Shown piece after piece: positions 1-12,970 of a DNA stretch of 64,000 bases. The notes beneath the pieces were generated by a model. That model saw only the letters and a program-made list of their open reading frames with translations, was not told the origin of the DNA and did not search any database. A program made the translations under genes and the position numbers. Location: the NCBI GenBank assembly GCA_050084985.1, contig JBITNC010000001.1, positions 194,370,001 through 194,434,000 on the forward strand, in the 5' to 3' direction. Every line of letters starts with the position of its first letter. Within the stretch, counting starts at the first letter, position 1. This DNA comes from Nageia nagi (lineage: Eukaryota > Pinophyta).

Positions 1-304
1 GAATAAAAGAAAACATTCTCCATATGATTAATGTTTTATACTAACCACCTCACTTCAACTTATGGATTTTATATATATTACATAACTTTACAAAATAAAT
101 ATAATTGTATTTAAATGGTATTAGTTTGGACTTTTCTTATTTTATTTTATTTTTATTATCCAAGTTCTAATTTTATTAACTATATTATATAGAATTTTCA
201 TAAATCAACTTAAATAAAATATAGATGATTTCACTTTTTATATTTATGGTAAAACACTATAAATTAAAGATAATATTATTTAAGCAAAATGGATTGGTAC
301 ATAC

Positions 305-2006
305 CTTGAGGTATCCTTTTATTTATAATATGAAATTCTTCTTTAAGAAAATGATCTTTTACACTTTATCTACCAGTTTCTATCTTTGATGATTTTATGT
401 TGAGTTTAATAGCCTTCAATCACATGCACATAGAAAAATAACATTATGTAAAAACATGTTGACCATACTAAATATATATTTAAATACTAAAATGTAAACA
501 AAACACTTTGAATATAATCACTTATCTTTGTAACAATTTAATATATATTTGACCTCTAAAAGTAATCTTTGAAGTTCTTTACATCTCATCTACTACTAAA
601 ATTTTTGAAAATAAATATACTACTTAAGAATTTATATTTATATAAATATATAAAAATATTTACATTTATATATATAATTTTTGATCTTGACAACTAACAC
701 ATGCTTAACATAATTATACTTGATATTATAAACTATATTGCAAATAATTTATATATAAAATAAAAATTTCAATAAAAAAATTTTCTTGCTATTACTAATA
801 ATTTTTAAATTCTAGAATTTTTATAATAAATAAATAAACAATTCCTTCAAAGCACAAATCAAACCAAGATTCTCCAAGCAGTATTCAATATCTACAATTA
901 TTTTCTTAACAAAACCATCACAAGTCTTGAGCTGACTTTCATACTATGAAGGGATAATCACAAAAAAATTCATTCATAATATGAATATCCATGAATGTTA
1001 CTATATAAAACTATTGTGAGCATGAGTATTGGAGAAAATGTCACCTTTGTCTTGATGATGTCCATTTCTGATTTTAAAAATTCACAATTAAAAGTAAACT
1101 GGTTGTAGTAGACCAATTTATGATTTGCAGTGGGAACATATGATTCTAGGTCCTCCCTATTTCAGGAAGTGTAGACCTGATCATACATAAAAATAATAAA
1201 ATAATAAATCTTTTTTCTTTTATTATAAATAAAAATACTTAAAGTAGTTAATAATTATTTATAAAGATTTTTTTTTCACCTTAGAGTCATGCTCTAATTT
1301 GGATATATCCTTTTGAATTGAAGAGAAATCTAATATCATTAAAATTATGACCATGCAAATTAAAATTTCATCTTATATATTTCAAATGATCTAAAAATAA
1401 AATTAGGAATTTCGTATATTCTAAACAAGATAAACTATTAAAAAACTCAAGAATCTTAAAATAAAATATACCATAACAAGCACAAATCAGATCAAAGTTA
1501 TATTCTTTTTAAAAAATCTTTAAAGAAATTAAATAAACGTATTATTTTTCTTTATTCTTCTTCGTAAACACTACTAAGCTTTTTCTTTTCCTTTGAGAAG
1601 TGAGGCATCATTCCAAATATTTTCGGTTTATTTTTTGATGGATAGTAAACATTCTACAAGCATATTGTAAATAATCCATTAAATATATATAAAAAATATC
1701 ATTAGCATATCATAAAATTGATTATGACTAAAGAATATAGTAATATTGATAAGAATATATTTATATATATAACACAATAAATAGAAAAGAATAATTTGCC
1801 TTCATAATTTGGGTATAGGTATGACCTTTGCTTGCATGATAACAGTCATCAAAGATTATTAGTTTGACAATTTCTAATCTCACCAAAGCATGTCCTAGCA
1901 TATCTAGGAGAATTTGGGGAGTCATAACAAGAACTTGAACTTGCAATGAGTATATCATATTATAGATTATAAATCAAAGTAATTTTATATTAAAAAAATA
2001 CTTACC

Positions 2007-2047
<41 letters not shown>

Positions 2048-2492
2048 TAATAAAATAAATGCATCTTTTGATTAAAGTATTATTAAAAACCAACAATATA
2101 AGATCGTATCTTATCTTTCTCATTTACTTCATTCCATTATTCATGAGTTAAATAATTTGAACTTTCACCTCCATGATACTTTTCTAATTTTATTCTCATA
2201 TTTGCAATTTAGTTGTTAATCTCTTTATGTTGCTAAAAAATATACCCAAAATTATTACAATCATTAAAACATTTTTATTTAAAAATTATTTAAATATTTA
2301 ATACAAAACAAATATCAGTATGTACCTAATCCACCAGAACAATTGTGAGTGCAAGAAAAATTATATTCTCCTTGCTCCTTGATCTTATTAACCATGTCTT
2401 TTATAAATAATATTGTAATTAATGTCTTTCCCATTTCTGTATCCAAATGAGCAATCATGTTTCTTTGTATTACTTGCTTATCTTTTTGATAC
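305..2492 (-). pseudogene. Dicer-like (DCL) helicase-domain pseudogene, multi-exon fragment
   Basis: Plant Dicer-like proteins cut double-stranded RNA into small RNAs; this is part of the N-terminal DExD/H helicase. Exons read on the minus strand, in order: 2326-2492 with Walker A-like LDTEMGKTLI, ending in FLALTIVLVD and a GT donor; about 2105-2235 with KYHGGESSNYLTHE; 1800-1939 with QVLVMTPQILLDML and IIFDDCYHA (motif II, normally DECH); 1560-1653 with NKPKIFGMM; about 1015-1176 with NREDLESYVP; about 845-943 with IEYCLENLGLICA; and a weaker one at 305-430 ending at a good GTATGT donor. AG acceptors precede most exons. Stops occur inside several exons, DECH is changed to DDCY, and FLAPTVPLV-type sequence is altered, so it is dead. 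No PAZ, RNase III or helicase-C part is visible; these would lie beyond the window's left edge. I cannot assign DCL1-4, although the DCL3/DCL4 type fits the linker best. Assignment to the family is firm; exon edges are approximate. Confidence 0.85.
2002..2050. repeat. (AT)n microsatellite with inverted flanks
   Basis: An uninterrupted AT dinucleotide run is flanked by TTACCAAT on the left and ATTGGTAA on the right, so the whole stretch is a near-perfect palindrome. It lies in an intron of the DCL pseudogene. Confidence 0.9.
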
Positions 2493-2506
2493 CTATAAAA
2501 GATTAC

Positions 2507-2690
2507 TATAAATATTAAAAAAATAAATAAATATACTTCATTAAAAAATTTAGAAACCATTTACCATCATTCAATTAAATGTTGATCTCCTGTAAAAGAT
2601 TAATATAAATATTAAGAAATAAATAAATATACTTCATTAAAATTTTAAGAAACCATTTATTGGCGTTCAATTAAATGTTGAGACATCTCA
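2507..2690. repeat. Tandem duplication of about 95 bp next to the DCL first helicase exon
   Basis: Two diverged direct copies start near 2507 and 2599. Both share the core AAATAAATATACTTCATTAAA followed by AGAAACCATTTA and CAATTAAATGTTGA. On the minus strand each copy ends with a possible short coding tail (QHLIE) and a donor-like sequence, so the duplication may have copied an upstream exon end. Confidence 0.75.
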
Positions 2691-2729
2691 CCAACATCAT
2701 GCACAACTTTCTCCATTTGTCTCTTCTAT

Positions 2730-3465
2730 CATGCAAAGAATGAATCTCATTTTAGAAATAATTTAAATTCTAAAATAGATGACAAAATGTATTTAGAGAG
2801 AATAACTTTTGATATATTATAAATAAATATAAATTAACCTATTTTTTTAAATAATAAAAATTTAGCTATCTAGATATTAAATAATACTATATTTATAACA
2901 TTAATATTTATTTATATTTTGTAAGAATATAAATAGTGACAAGTATTATATACTAAAAACTTTATATTATTGAAATGATTCTTTTTTTATTTTTACTTTT
3001 TATTTTATAGTTACAAGTTATATGAATGAGATCAATAATAAGTAATTAAAATTTTGATATATATTTTAATAAAAAGGTTATATTATAATTTTCTTTCTCA
3101 TATGTAATTAATCATTACTAAAAATTGTATTATTAAAATTTAGATATTAATATATGAAAAGTTTCATTATGAAAGTATTTAGGTATGTTTCAACTAAATG
3201 CTTATGAAAAATCCCATTATCTAATTTCTATATATAAAATTTAAAATTCTATTTCATAATTAAAATTATATACAAGTTAACTAATTTTTTATATATAAAT
3301 TACATAGAGAAACCTAACTATAGCTGCAACATGGGGTGGAGACCCAAATGTCACATTCAACAATATGTCAACTATATTTAAAAAAAAAATAAAAAAAATA
3401 ATCAGCTAATAAAAAATATACAACAATTTTTTTTTTAAATGAAAAATACCTTTCAATTAATATAA
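2730..3465. other. AT-rich stretch without recognisable gene
   Basis: Only AT-rich sequence with short homopolymers is visible. I see no protein family, RNA gene or clear repeat. The T-runs near 3425 and 3467 may be the reverse complement of the poly(A) tail of the LINE that follows. Confidence 0.5.
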
Positions 3466-3474
3466 CTTTTTTTT

Positions 3475-4709
3475 CATACAAAAAAGGGGTGGGTGGAATT
3501 AAGCACACCTATGAGAAAGCACAACAAATAAACCAAAAAGTATCTCCTTTTAACTAACTCTAGGTTAGGAATTCATTTTGGAGGAACCCAATTGATAGAA
3601 CAAGGTGCATTACTCTAATAATCAAGTAAGTTTTGTAGATACTGAATCTTCATGTTCACTTTCTCAACTTGAATAATAATCTATAGCCAACATTCATAGA
3701 AAATAATATATTTTTCTACTAAAGAAAACGAAGATGAAGCTTCTTACCAAGCAAAAATAATATCATTCTTGACCTTTCAAAGATGATAAAAAATATCGAG
3801 CCAAAAAATATGTCAAATTTCCTCAAAGGGTTCAGAGAGCTGAATAGGGTATCCTAATAACATATGAACCCAAGAATGTGGAGTAACAATAAAAGGTCAA
3901 AGTAAGGAAAGAATCTAACTATAAGCAATTAAGGATTTAGAATAAGACTAGAAGACATGAGTGAAACTATCAAGTTCCCCATAAAAATCATATACTGGGT
4001 TGGCCATCCTCAAATATTGAAGCCTATATCCAATAGGTAAGCCTTAATGCAATAGGCTCCATGCAAATTTTTTTGGTTTAAGGTCAAGGTATTGGGATCA
4101 AATTATAGAAAATTTTAAACTCCATCTAGATTGGGTGGAAACAAGATCCCAACAATTGTTTAGATGCTTAAACACATGGACATTAGGAGATAACTAAAGA
4201 TAACCTAATTTAGGTTTAAATTTTTAAAGATGGATATTCTTAGGCCAATGCTAATTATCCCACCAAGGCTTCTAAAAATATCATTCTAGTTTTCTCTTAA
4301 AAAAAAATGGGGTTTTATCAAAGAAAAACTCAAAGGTAGCTTTATTTTCTACTCATAAATTGAACTTCTTGTGAAATTGCTCCAAAAGAAACCAATGCTT
4401 GGTCTGAAAATTAAAAAACTATTGGAAAGAGTCAATTCCCTTCCTATGAAGGCAAAGGGCTCTGACCCATTGAATATTTTTCAAAGGCAATTGATCAAAT
4501 TTGAGAATATGAGACCATCAAATATTTAGTGAAGACAAAGAGGCTTCTAATGAGACCTGCTTCCCATTCCATTGAAGCCATGGTTTGAGGACTTCCCAAG
4601 CTTTCTAGATACTCTTTGCAACAAAATAATAACACTCTTGATAGGGACTTGAGTAGTGAGAATTATTTTAAAGTTTAACCCTTTCCAATATTTTCTACCA
4701 TATGGGAGG
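3475..4709 (-). pseudogene. LINE 3' segment: zf-RVT domain of a non-LTR retrotransposon, separated from its RT
   Basis: Minus-strand translation, with stops and shifts, gives the C-terminal region of plant LINE ORF2. It starts with SHMVENIGKG near 4690, then FDQLPLKNIQWVRALCLH (about 4445-4500), then the zf-RVT block KKFAWSLLH (about 4060), GELDSFTHVF (about 3960) and a WVHMLLGYPIQL stretch (about 3840). The domain follows the reverse transcriptase in this family. Here it is cut off from the RT by the G1 retrotransposon: reading stops at 4709 and resumes in the same sense at 17713. The 3' end is probably the T-run near 3467 (a poly(A) tail in the LINE sense). No target duplication was identified for the LINE. 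Confidence 0.8.
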
Positions 4710-6256
4710 TGTTGATTAAGATTGTGTAATATCTTTACCCGCTACAATCTCAATAATAGTATACAATGAATAGACTATCTACAATAATTTGATCTTTGAA
4801 GAAGGTCAATTCCTTATACATTGGGAATTAATTATAAAGAACAAGTAACCAAAAAGGAATAAAAAGGGTGAAAATATGAAGAATAAAATAAAGAGATAGA
4901 GTAACAAGGAATGAAGCAAAGAGGTAGATCACTAGTTTAGCATGGGATTTTATAGTGTGTGAAACCTTGGCAAGGATCTAGTGTAGCAACCATGGAGCAA
5001 GCCTTCATTTTCTTAATTATTTCTTAGCATGCATTTTACCATGTAACCGATATAGTTATTCCAACACATTGCTATTATTATTTAGGAAACATTCATCAAT
5101 TGCCACAACATAACTAGATTAAGAACAATCATAACAAGTGTTAGAAAAGAAAGGTCAATATAGTATCATATTACTAAGAAAATAGAAGGTCTTCAAAAAT
5201 AAATACAAGGAGAAATACTAGGGATTCCAACCCATTTACCTTATTACTACTTCTAATTGTATAAAAAGCAAAGTAACTACAATGTAACTAAAAAGATCAA
5301 ATGGTTACATAAAAATACCTCAAAGGACATGATCTTCTTTTCTAAAGTCTTCTTGATTAGTAGTTACATTATTTGAATCTTTATAACCACTTGCATCTTT
5401 CTCAAAATCCTTCATAATGATCTATAGCTCTAGTAGGGTTCTTTGTAACTATTCCTACTTTTATGTAAGTAGAAAGCTATTTCAAAAGCTTTTGAATGCT
5501 ACTACTATGGTTTTGGAACATTATGAGCCTTTTTGGGCCTTTACTTTTATATACACTTCTCTTTTTAAGCTCTACAATCATCTCAAATATGTTAGTTTAT
5601 ATATCAAGCCTTTTCTTTTTATTCCTTCTCTTGGGGCTTTGTGTTGAATCAAATCAAAATTACAAATTCTCCTTGATGATGTCACTTATCCTTGGCTCAT
5701 TGATAAGAATAAAAATGGAACCTCTGCACTTCGTAGTGTTTCCCTCAGGGTCATCTTTGACTTGGTTCATTTGTCCTCTATTCCATCTTCTCTAAGTGTT
5801 ACAAGTCTTCTTGATGTCATCATTTCTATCTAGGTTTCATTATAAGATAAAAAGTGAAACTTCCACACTCAAAGTGACATCACATCAAGAAGTGTCTTTT
5901 ACTTAGCCATTTTTACTCTACTTCTCCCCAAGGTTGTTGGGTCAAGTAGATTTTGAGATTTTAAATTTTTTGGGTGACATCATCATTTCTCAGGCTCAAA
6001 AGGAAGAACCAAAATAAGACCTTTGCATATTATAAACCTCTCTAATGACATCATCATCTCTTGGGTCTAGTGATAAGATAAAAAATAAAACTTTGCTACT
6101 CCACATGATGTCATCTCTTCTCAAAACTCTTTATACTTAGCTTATTTTCATATGAAAAACTCTAGAATCTCCATAACTACAAAAGAATGCTTCAAATATA
6201 TTAAATACACTTCAAGGGTATTCCCAAAAAATTGTAGAATTATATATAAGTTTACA
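4710..6256 (-). repeat. G1 3' LTR
   Basis: Direct repeat of 16239-17712, about 1.55 kb. The inner edge is set by the end of similarity at TTTACA. It contains several copies of a GATGTCATCATCT-like motif. An open frame on the plus strand (5496-5795) has a partner in the other LTR, but it lies antisense to the element and has no recognisable domain. Confidence 0.88.
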
Positions 6257-6480
6257 TTCTGGCAACTTCTAATGAAAACTTTTGCCTTATCAAAATAAAT
6301 TTGGAGCCTATATAGGTAGAACACTTGAAACATTATGTAACTATCGATCAACTAAAGAACTTTGGGCCAATTCTCTTAGAAATTAGATAGATCCTTCAAT
6401 TGAAACTCAACCAAAGTCATTAAATTAGGGATATCATATGAAATTGGCTTGTGACTCTCAAGGAATTGCTATAGATTAAC

Positions 6481-9400
6481 TTAAATATTTTCATAGTGTT
6501 CAAAGAATTGCAATATACTTTTCTCATTGAATGAAGCTATTAAGCTATCAACATCATAAATATCCACCATGGCCTCTTGTATTTTTCTTAAAAGTTCTAT
6601 ATCTAAGATGGGCAATTTATTCGCTTTCCATAAAATTGGTATCCCTAAAGACACTATGTCTTGTAATTCTCCTTTCAAAGAATCAATTTTGCTCTCCCAT
6701 TTGAGAAAGCTTTTTTCTATACTATCACATACTCCTTTCCCTTGCATAGGGTGATTAATCCATGTTAATATCTCCATTCTACTCCCCATATTCAAAGCTT
6801 TTAACTATTCATTGGAGACTTTGCTCATTTTTTCAATTTCCTTCTTGGCAACCTCTATTAGTAGTTCATAGCTAGCTTTTTTCTTAAGCATCTTTGCACT
6901 GAGCTTATTTAACCCTCTAGAGCAAACCCCCACATGATTTTAAAATTGTATCATAATTTTGAAGTCTAGAGTAATTGAATTCCAAAATTCTTCTTTTATC
7001 TTTAGTAAAAATACTTTTCCTATTTTGTTTGTATAGGCAAGCTATTATAGTTGTACCAAATTAGCATTTAAACTATTAATGGTTGCATCCTTCAATGCAA
7101 TTTTAGTATCTTTAATTGTTAGCTTTTAGTCTTTTACCATAATGGTAGCTCTCTTATTACCTAGCTTTATCTCTATTTTAGCAAGCACAACATCTTTCTT
7201 TGCTAATGTATCAACTATAGGAGCATTGGCCAAAGCTTTCTTCAACCCACCAATTTGATTTTCCATGGATTTTAACTTGGAATTTTGAAGTTCTAGATGC
7301 TTAAGTGACTCATTAGAATTGAGCACCTTGTTATACTTAGCTTCTAACTTGGTGCCTAACAAATATTTAAGTTAATTGCAATGTGCAATAACTTATTCTT
7401 ATCTTGCCTAAGCACATTGGCCAAGTCAATCTTGATGCTTGTATTCCTGGCCATGAGGTCCCTAGGACCTTCCTAAGATTCATGAGCAACTACCATCTCC
7501 AATACCTTGCTCTTGGAGTCCAAAAAACTCTTAAGCCTTACTGGATTGCTTGGGATAGGGATTGTATTCAATTGCTTATCCATCCAAGCCTTTTGATTGG
7601 CCTTCACTTGCTGGTACTATTGTATTATTCCATCAATGGACACCTATTATCTGAAAATAGTGACAAACAATGAACTAGGACTCAAATCTTGCATTAGTGT
7701 TGATATGATTTGCTTGGCTAACATTGAAAGGTTATCTTGGGTAGGGTATCAATTAACATTGATGATTGGGTTTATTAGTGAAAGTGAATTTGCAAATGTT
7801 GAGAGAAATTGAGTGATGGAGATGATGAATTATGCAACTGAGGTGGGGAGTATGGGTGGAAGTGCTTGAGGCATGAATGGTGTTATTATGGTTGATGCTA
7901 ATGTAAATAGGGGGACTAGTAATATGATAATGGGTGAAGGAGTTAGCATTGGTACTACTAGTGTAACTGACAAAGGAAACATAGCTAGGATTAATTGAAA
8001 TATTGAAGTAGAAGAAGAAGTAAAGTGATGAGAGTGTGTACCTGAATGAGAAGTGGCCTACTTGACATGCTTTTATGATTATGTACCTTGAGGGTTGGGT
8101 TGGGCCTTTCACTTTGAAGAATATACTTTCTCAACCTTATATGGAGACCTATTTAGAACATTCTATTCTATTGCTTAGGCTTATTCTTCCTTTTAGAAAC
8201 TTTCTTCTTCATCTGAAGAGCCTTCATCTAATGAATCAACATCATCAGGGTGCTCCAAATGCCACATATTTACAAATATATCATCCATGTTTGACTCTAG
8301 TGGTGCAAATTAATTCCTAGATTCAATCTAGTACTGATTAAAAGCTATTATTTTCTCTATAAATCACTTATTACTTTTAAGCTGCTTTATCATGTTATTC
8401 AAAATGCCATCTCTTTTTGGATCATAATTCATTTTAATTTGATGGAAACTTAGCCAAGGTGGGATTAGATCCTTGGTGACCATGGATATGGGCATTGGGG
8501 CTTTTTTTCTTCCTTATTCCTCCATTTCTCAATTTTTGATCTTTGCTCAACCCTAAAACTTGGTGAGTTTGATTGCAATTTCACTTTCTTCTAGAAGAAA
8601 TCCTCTGGATCATAAAACTAGTATTGATTCAACCTCTTTAGCTTTAGCATAGTCAATTTTTTCTTTAATAATTCACATTCTCCCCCACCTTGAAGCACCA
8701 AATTATTAATTTGATGGGGAAATAGGTAGATCTACCTTTTTTTAGTCATAGTACCATATTTGGAATCTATGTAGTCCAATTACCTAGCATACTCTATGTT
8801 GAAGACCCAATCTATTACATGTATGGGTAATAGGAAAAGAGTGCTAGAACACCCATATAATTGGATAATAGTCCCATTCTCCATGACGTACCAATCTTTG
8901 ATCTCATCTTGAGGGAGTCTCAAATAAGACCTAAAAGCTTTTGATAGTTTGGGTGGTGGTGTGTTGACCAAAGTTATGATCGAGACTAAGAAATGCTCTA
9001 CAAATGAGTAATAACACCTTGAATACCTAATTTCTTCATTCCAATTATCCATGGATCTAACATTTTCATTAATATTAATTTTTCTCAACTATAAATCGAT
9101 GAAAGGACTAGGGTTTTGATGGATGAAAAGCCAAACTATGTAAGATACATAAGCAAAATGGGAACCATCATCTATAGTGGTTAACTATTCTATGATACCA
9201 TCTAAAATTACCACCAACCAATCAAATATGGTAGGATTAGAAAGATGAGAGACTCTATAAGCAATGGCTAGTTGAGTGGATGATGCAAATCTATCAGTTT
9301 ATTCCCCCATTACTATCCTAATCATAGATAGAAGCAACTAAAGGTGATGAGAGAAAAGAGATATTGGGAAGTCTATTTGTGGGAATTCCATGAAATCCAT

Positions 9401-9796
9401 GGTAAAACATTTCTTCATCTAGTCTAAAACCTTCAAGTTCATTGTAGGGGAAGGTATCATATAAAGATCCAATAAAATAGGGGTTATTTGAGATGTAGGT
9501 GGTTTGAAAGCAACTATAATGGCTTGGGGAGTCAAATTCAAAACTATCTTGTCCTACAAGTCCTTGACTACTCTATATAATGGGTTAAAGGATCCCTTTA
9601 TTGGTTTTATTAGCTTTGGGGTAGGAAGACATGTATGTGGGATGAAGTACATCAAGGTAGAGCTCATGGGTGAATGTGTAATATGATTAAAACTAAAAAT
9701 TGGGCACTTACCTTCAGTTATGCCCTTTGGATTCTTATTCTTTACGATGATTTTGATATCCCATAATAGCTCCACGGAGTTGATGAACTTCTTCAA
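6481..9796 (-). pseudogene. G1 post-integrase coding region with coiled-coil-like segments, unidentified
   Basis: After the integrase C-terminus the element carries a further 3.3 kb that reads as decayed protein on the minus strand. From 9796 to about 8780 one frame holds together across a few stops, with segments such as FHITHSPMSSTLMYFI-like text, then KAFRSYLRLPQDEIKDWYV (about 8890-8950) and LLPIHVIDWVFNIEYAR (8783-8833). It continues with EKIDYAKAKEVESILVL (about 8610-8670). Further downstream come two charged, Lys/Glu/Leu-rich stretches: 7126-7362, beginning MLGTKLEAKYNKVLNSNESL, and 6481-6795, with KWESKIDSLKGELQDIV. Both look like coiled coils. I recognise no env, protease or nucleic-acid-binding motif. 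In Athila-like elements an env-like ORF can lie here, but no clear transmembrane segments are seen. Whether it was one ORF or several is not decidable by eye. Confidence 0.6.
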
Positions 9797-10284
9797 AATA
9801 TTACCCTAAGCATGAGACATTTAAATTACTTTAAAATTCTAAAACTATTCTAAAATATTGACCCTCTTACTGCAACAATTCATTCAAATTTGTCACTTTT
9901 TAGAAAACTCATATATTGGATGCTCTAAACTTGGAAATTGTTTTTGCTTGAGAAAACTTTGTGCTTGTTGAAACCAATTTCTCAAGGATATAGAGTTTGT
10001 CTTGAATTCCTTCAAATCCTTGCATGAGCAATGCATGTATATCTTCATTAAAGATGAATCATGTATACTCCCTTATTTAGTATTATACTCCCTTATTTAG
10101 TATTCTTTACATGATGTAACAGCTAAGCCAACTTCATTAAATGCTAACATGACTTTTTGGAAATTGAGACCTTGGAACAACAAACAAAATAAATGCATAA
10201 AGCAAACACACTCTAAAATATTTACAATATTTACAAGGGAACCCATATCTAGTTCAATTTAATTCCTTGCCAATGCAAGCTAAT

Positions 10285-11230
10285 AATGCTTTAAATGTTG
10301 GCCATTTACTGTAATTGGTAATTCATGCCCATCAAGATTTGCTAATATGAAGGCATTCTTTGTAATACATTTTGCTATTATATAAGGCCTAGACCATAAT
10401 GATTTAAAGTTCTTATGTTTCCCTAGCTTTAACCTATCCTCATACCATTTTAGAACCAACTCTCCCTCTCTAAAACTTTACAATGATGATTTTTGATTAT
10501 CAAACTATTTATTTATAATTATACTTCTTTTTTAATTTATATAATATTTTTCCTAAGATTCTTCAAGATGCAATAGTTCATTCATCCAAACTTGTAATAA
10601 TTCAAACTTGCCACTATATTCCTGAATAATTCTCAAAATTAGAAGCTCTATGTGACTAGGAAATTGAGCACTTTTTCCATATACAAGTGCATAAGGATTG
10701 GTTTTGATTGAATATTTAATGATAATCCTATCTACCCATAAGGCCCAATTTAGCTTCTTATGCCATGAATGGGGATTATCCTCTATTATTCTTTTCAAAA
10801 TTCTTATAAGATTTTTGTTTGTAGATTCAACCAATCCACTTCCTTGAGGGTAATAATTTGAAGAAGCTTTCCAGTAAATACCATACTTCAAAATAAATTT
10901 AGATACTTTAGCTCTAAAGAAATCTAGACCATTATCAGATAAAATTATTTATGGAATGCCATACTTGGTTATTAGTTTTTTGATGCACTTGATAATGGTT
11001 TTTTGATCTACTTCTCTAACAACTTCAACCTCTAGCCACTTGGTAAAATAATTAGTTACAGTGAGAATAAATTTATGTTCGATTGAAGAATTAGGGTTAA
11101 TAACCCCAATGAAATACAACCCCCATTATTGGAAGGGTTCTTATACAATAATTGGTTGTAATGGTAGAGCTACATTTCTCCTCTAGCCTACAAATTTTTG
11201 ACATTTCTCATAGCTTTTGGCTTTTCCATA
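10285..11230 (-). pseudogene. G1 integrase (Ty3/gypsy)
   Basis: The minus strand encodes the end of the zinc-binding H2C2 region (about 11180-11230, KSYEKCQKFVG), then the catalytic core and C-terminal domain. Core motifs: VTNYFTKWLEVE (about 11030-11060), where the first catalytic Asp is Asn; LSDNGLDFF (about 10910-10940), second Asp kept; and GLVESTNKNLIRI (about 10790-10830), Glu kept. The C-terminal part includes KHKNFKSLWSRPYIIAKCI (about 10370-10420) and FILANLDGHELPITVNGQHL (about 10290-10350). Integrase inserts the cDNA copy into the host chromosome. Stops and the D-to-N change make this copy non-functional. It follows the RNase H and precedes the accessory region. Confidence 0.88.
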
Positions 11231-11599
11231 CACCTCTTGGAACATGGTAGGCTAGTAATAACCTACCTATATAATTTTGCCTATTGTAGTATAGCTAGAA
11301 TAATATCCTCTGGAAACCCTAAAATGGAACTCCTTGATTAACTAGGTGGTTTTGGATGAAGACATGCATCTTAACAAGATTCCATCATGGCTCCTTCTGT
11401 AGAGAGCTTGATCTATCTTCACATAGTTTTGGGCATGAATCTTAAATCTCCTTCTTTATGAAGCATTGAGATGTGAAGACAATTTTTTAGTCTCAAAGTA
11501 CTTACCCAACTGAGACATCTAATATCCTACTCCATCATTAGGACTTGCATCCAAATCTTCTTATTCTATGAAATACATAATTATTTCTCCTTGATCCAT

Positions 11600-12970
11600 T
11601 TTGCTTGCTAGCTATTTACAAAGAGCTCTTCCCCTTATAATCTTGGTAGGGAAAATCTCTACATCATATTTAAGGATTTTAGAGATCCACCTAGGTCTTC
11701 CTTCACCTATATCACCTTGTATAATATAAGACCTAACATCTAGATGAATAGTTAAGACCAATATTTTACTTTGATCTATATAATGTTTCAACTTGCTAAG
11801 GGTATTCAAGATTGGTAACACTTATTTTTTGATGAAAGTGTACTTTTCTTCATAGCTATTCATAATTCTATTGAAGAAAGCAATAGGATGTTCATCATTG
11901 TTGTCATCTTTCTATGTTAACACAACAACAACACTTACCTAGGAACCATATGCATATAATATGAATTTTTTGTTAAAATTTGGATTCCTTAATACTAGAG
12001 CTTTGGTTATTATTGATTTGATTTGCTCAATAGCTAGCTTCCCTCCTTCATTTCATACAAAAGGTGTATTTTTTTTAACATTGCAATAATAGGTCTAATG
12101 ATACCTGAGAAATCTTGAATAAATCTTCTTATAAAGTTGAATTGTCCTAAAAAAGGCTCCAATACTTTTTTGTTAGAAGATGGAGATAGTCTATTAATAG
12201 CTTCAACTCTATCTAGATCAACTAATCATCCTTCTTTAGAAATGACATGACCCAAGAGTTTACCTTCATTTATTGCAAAGATAGACGTTTTTGGATTAAT
12301 GGAGATTCCAAAACTCTTACATTTTATAAAGGTATGTTCTAGATGTGGAATATAGTCTTCTTTATTATGTGAGAATATAGGAATATCATCTAGATATACC
12401 AATAATATTTTATTTATCAAATCTCCAAAAGTATGATCCATTGCTCTTTGAAAAGTGGCTCTAGCATTAGACAACCTAAAAGGCATTCTTTGAAAAGTAA
12501 AAGTTCCCAATTTTATGGTAAAGGTAGTTTTGAATTGATCTTCATTCTTAACCCATATTTGATTGTATTTGAAGAAACCATCTATCAAGGAGAAGCATTT
12601 TGATCCAGCTATAGTGTTCAATATTTGTTCCATTATGGGCAAAGGATAATGATCTTTCAAAGAAAACCTATTCAAACCTCTAAAATCTACACATAGCTAG
12701 ATTTATCCATTCTTTTTCCTGATAGGCACCAAGTTAGCCACCCATGTAGAATGCTTTATGGGATAAATTATATTAGCTTTGTACAACTTTATTACTTTAT
12801 ATTTCATGGCAAGATCTATCTTAGGATTAATAGGCCCTTGTTTTTTTCTTACAGGTTTAACATCTTCAATTAATTCAATAGTATGTTGGATTATAGATTT
12901 ATCAAACATCTTCAAATCCTCATAAGACCAAGCAATTATATCAGCATAAACTTTGCACAACTGTATGATT
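11600..12970 (-). pseudogene. G1 reverse transcriptase and native RNase H
   Basis: The frame opens near 12970 with IAWSYEDLKMFDKSIIQHTI and proceeds through STWVANLVPIRKKNG, RGLNRFSLKDHYPLP, FSLIDGFFKYNQI and the catalytic LLVYLDDIPIFSH (about 12385-12425), which keeps YLDD. One in-frame stop lies at about 12700. The connection reads VLEPFLGQFNFIRRFIQDFS (about 12110-12170). The RNase H region follows with FILYAYGSYVSVVVVL (about 11930-11975; first Asp replaced), MNSYEEKYTFIKKQ and RGRALCK (11612). The enzyme copies the element RNA into DNA and degrades the template. RT is the best preserved domain of G1: 12226-12675 is fully open. Confidence 0.92.

Noticed and set aside
1-300. Further DCL exons
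   Set aside because: Sequence is too AT-rich; no helicase-C or PAZ text could be found by eye.
5417-5795. Open frames on the plus strand in the G1 3' LTR, with a partner at 17021-17293
   Set aside because: They are antisense to the element, have low-complexity hydrophobic text and occur in both LTR copies; repeat conservation explains them.
7404-8320. Overlapping plus-strand open frames across the G1 post-integrase region
   Set aside because: Shadows of the decayed minus-strand coding region; no domain recognised.
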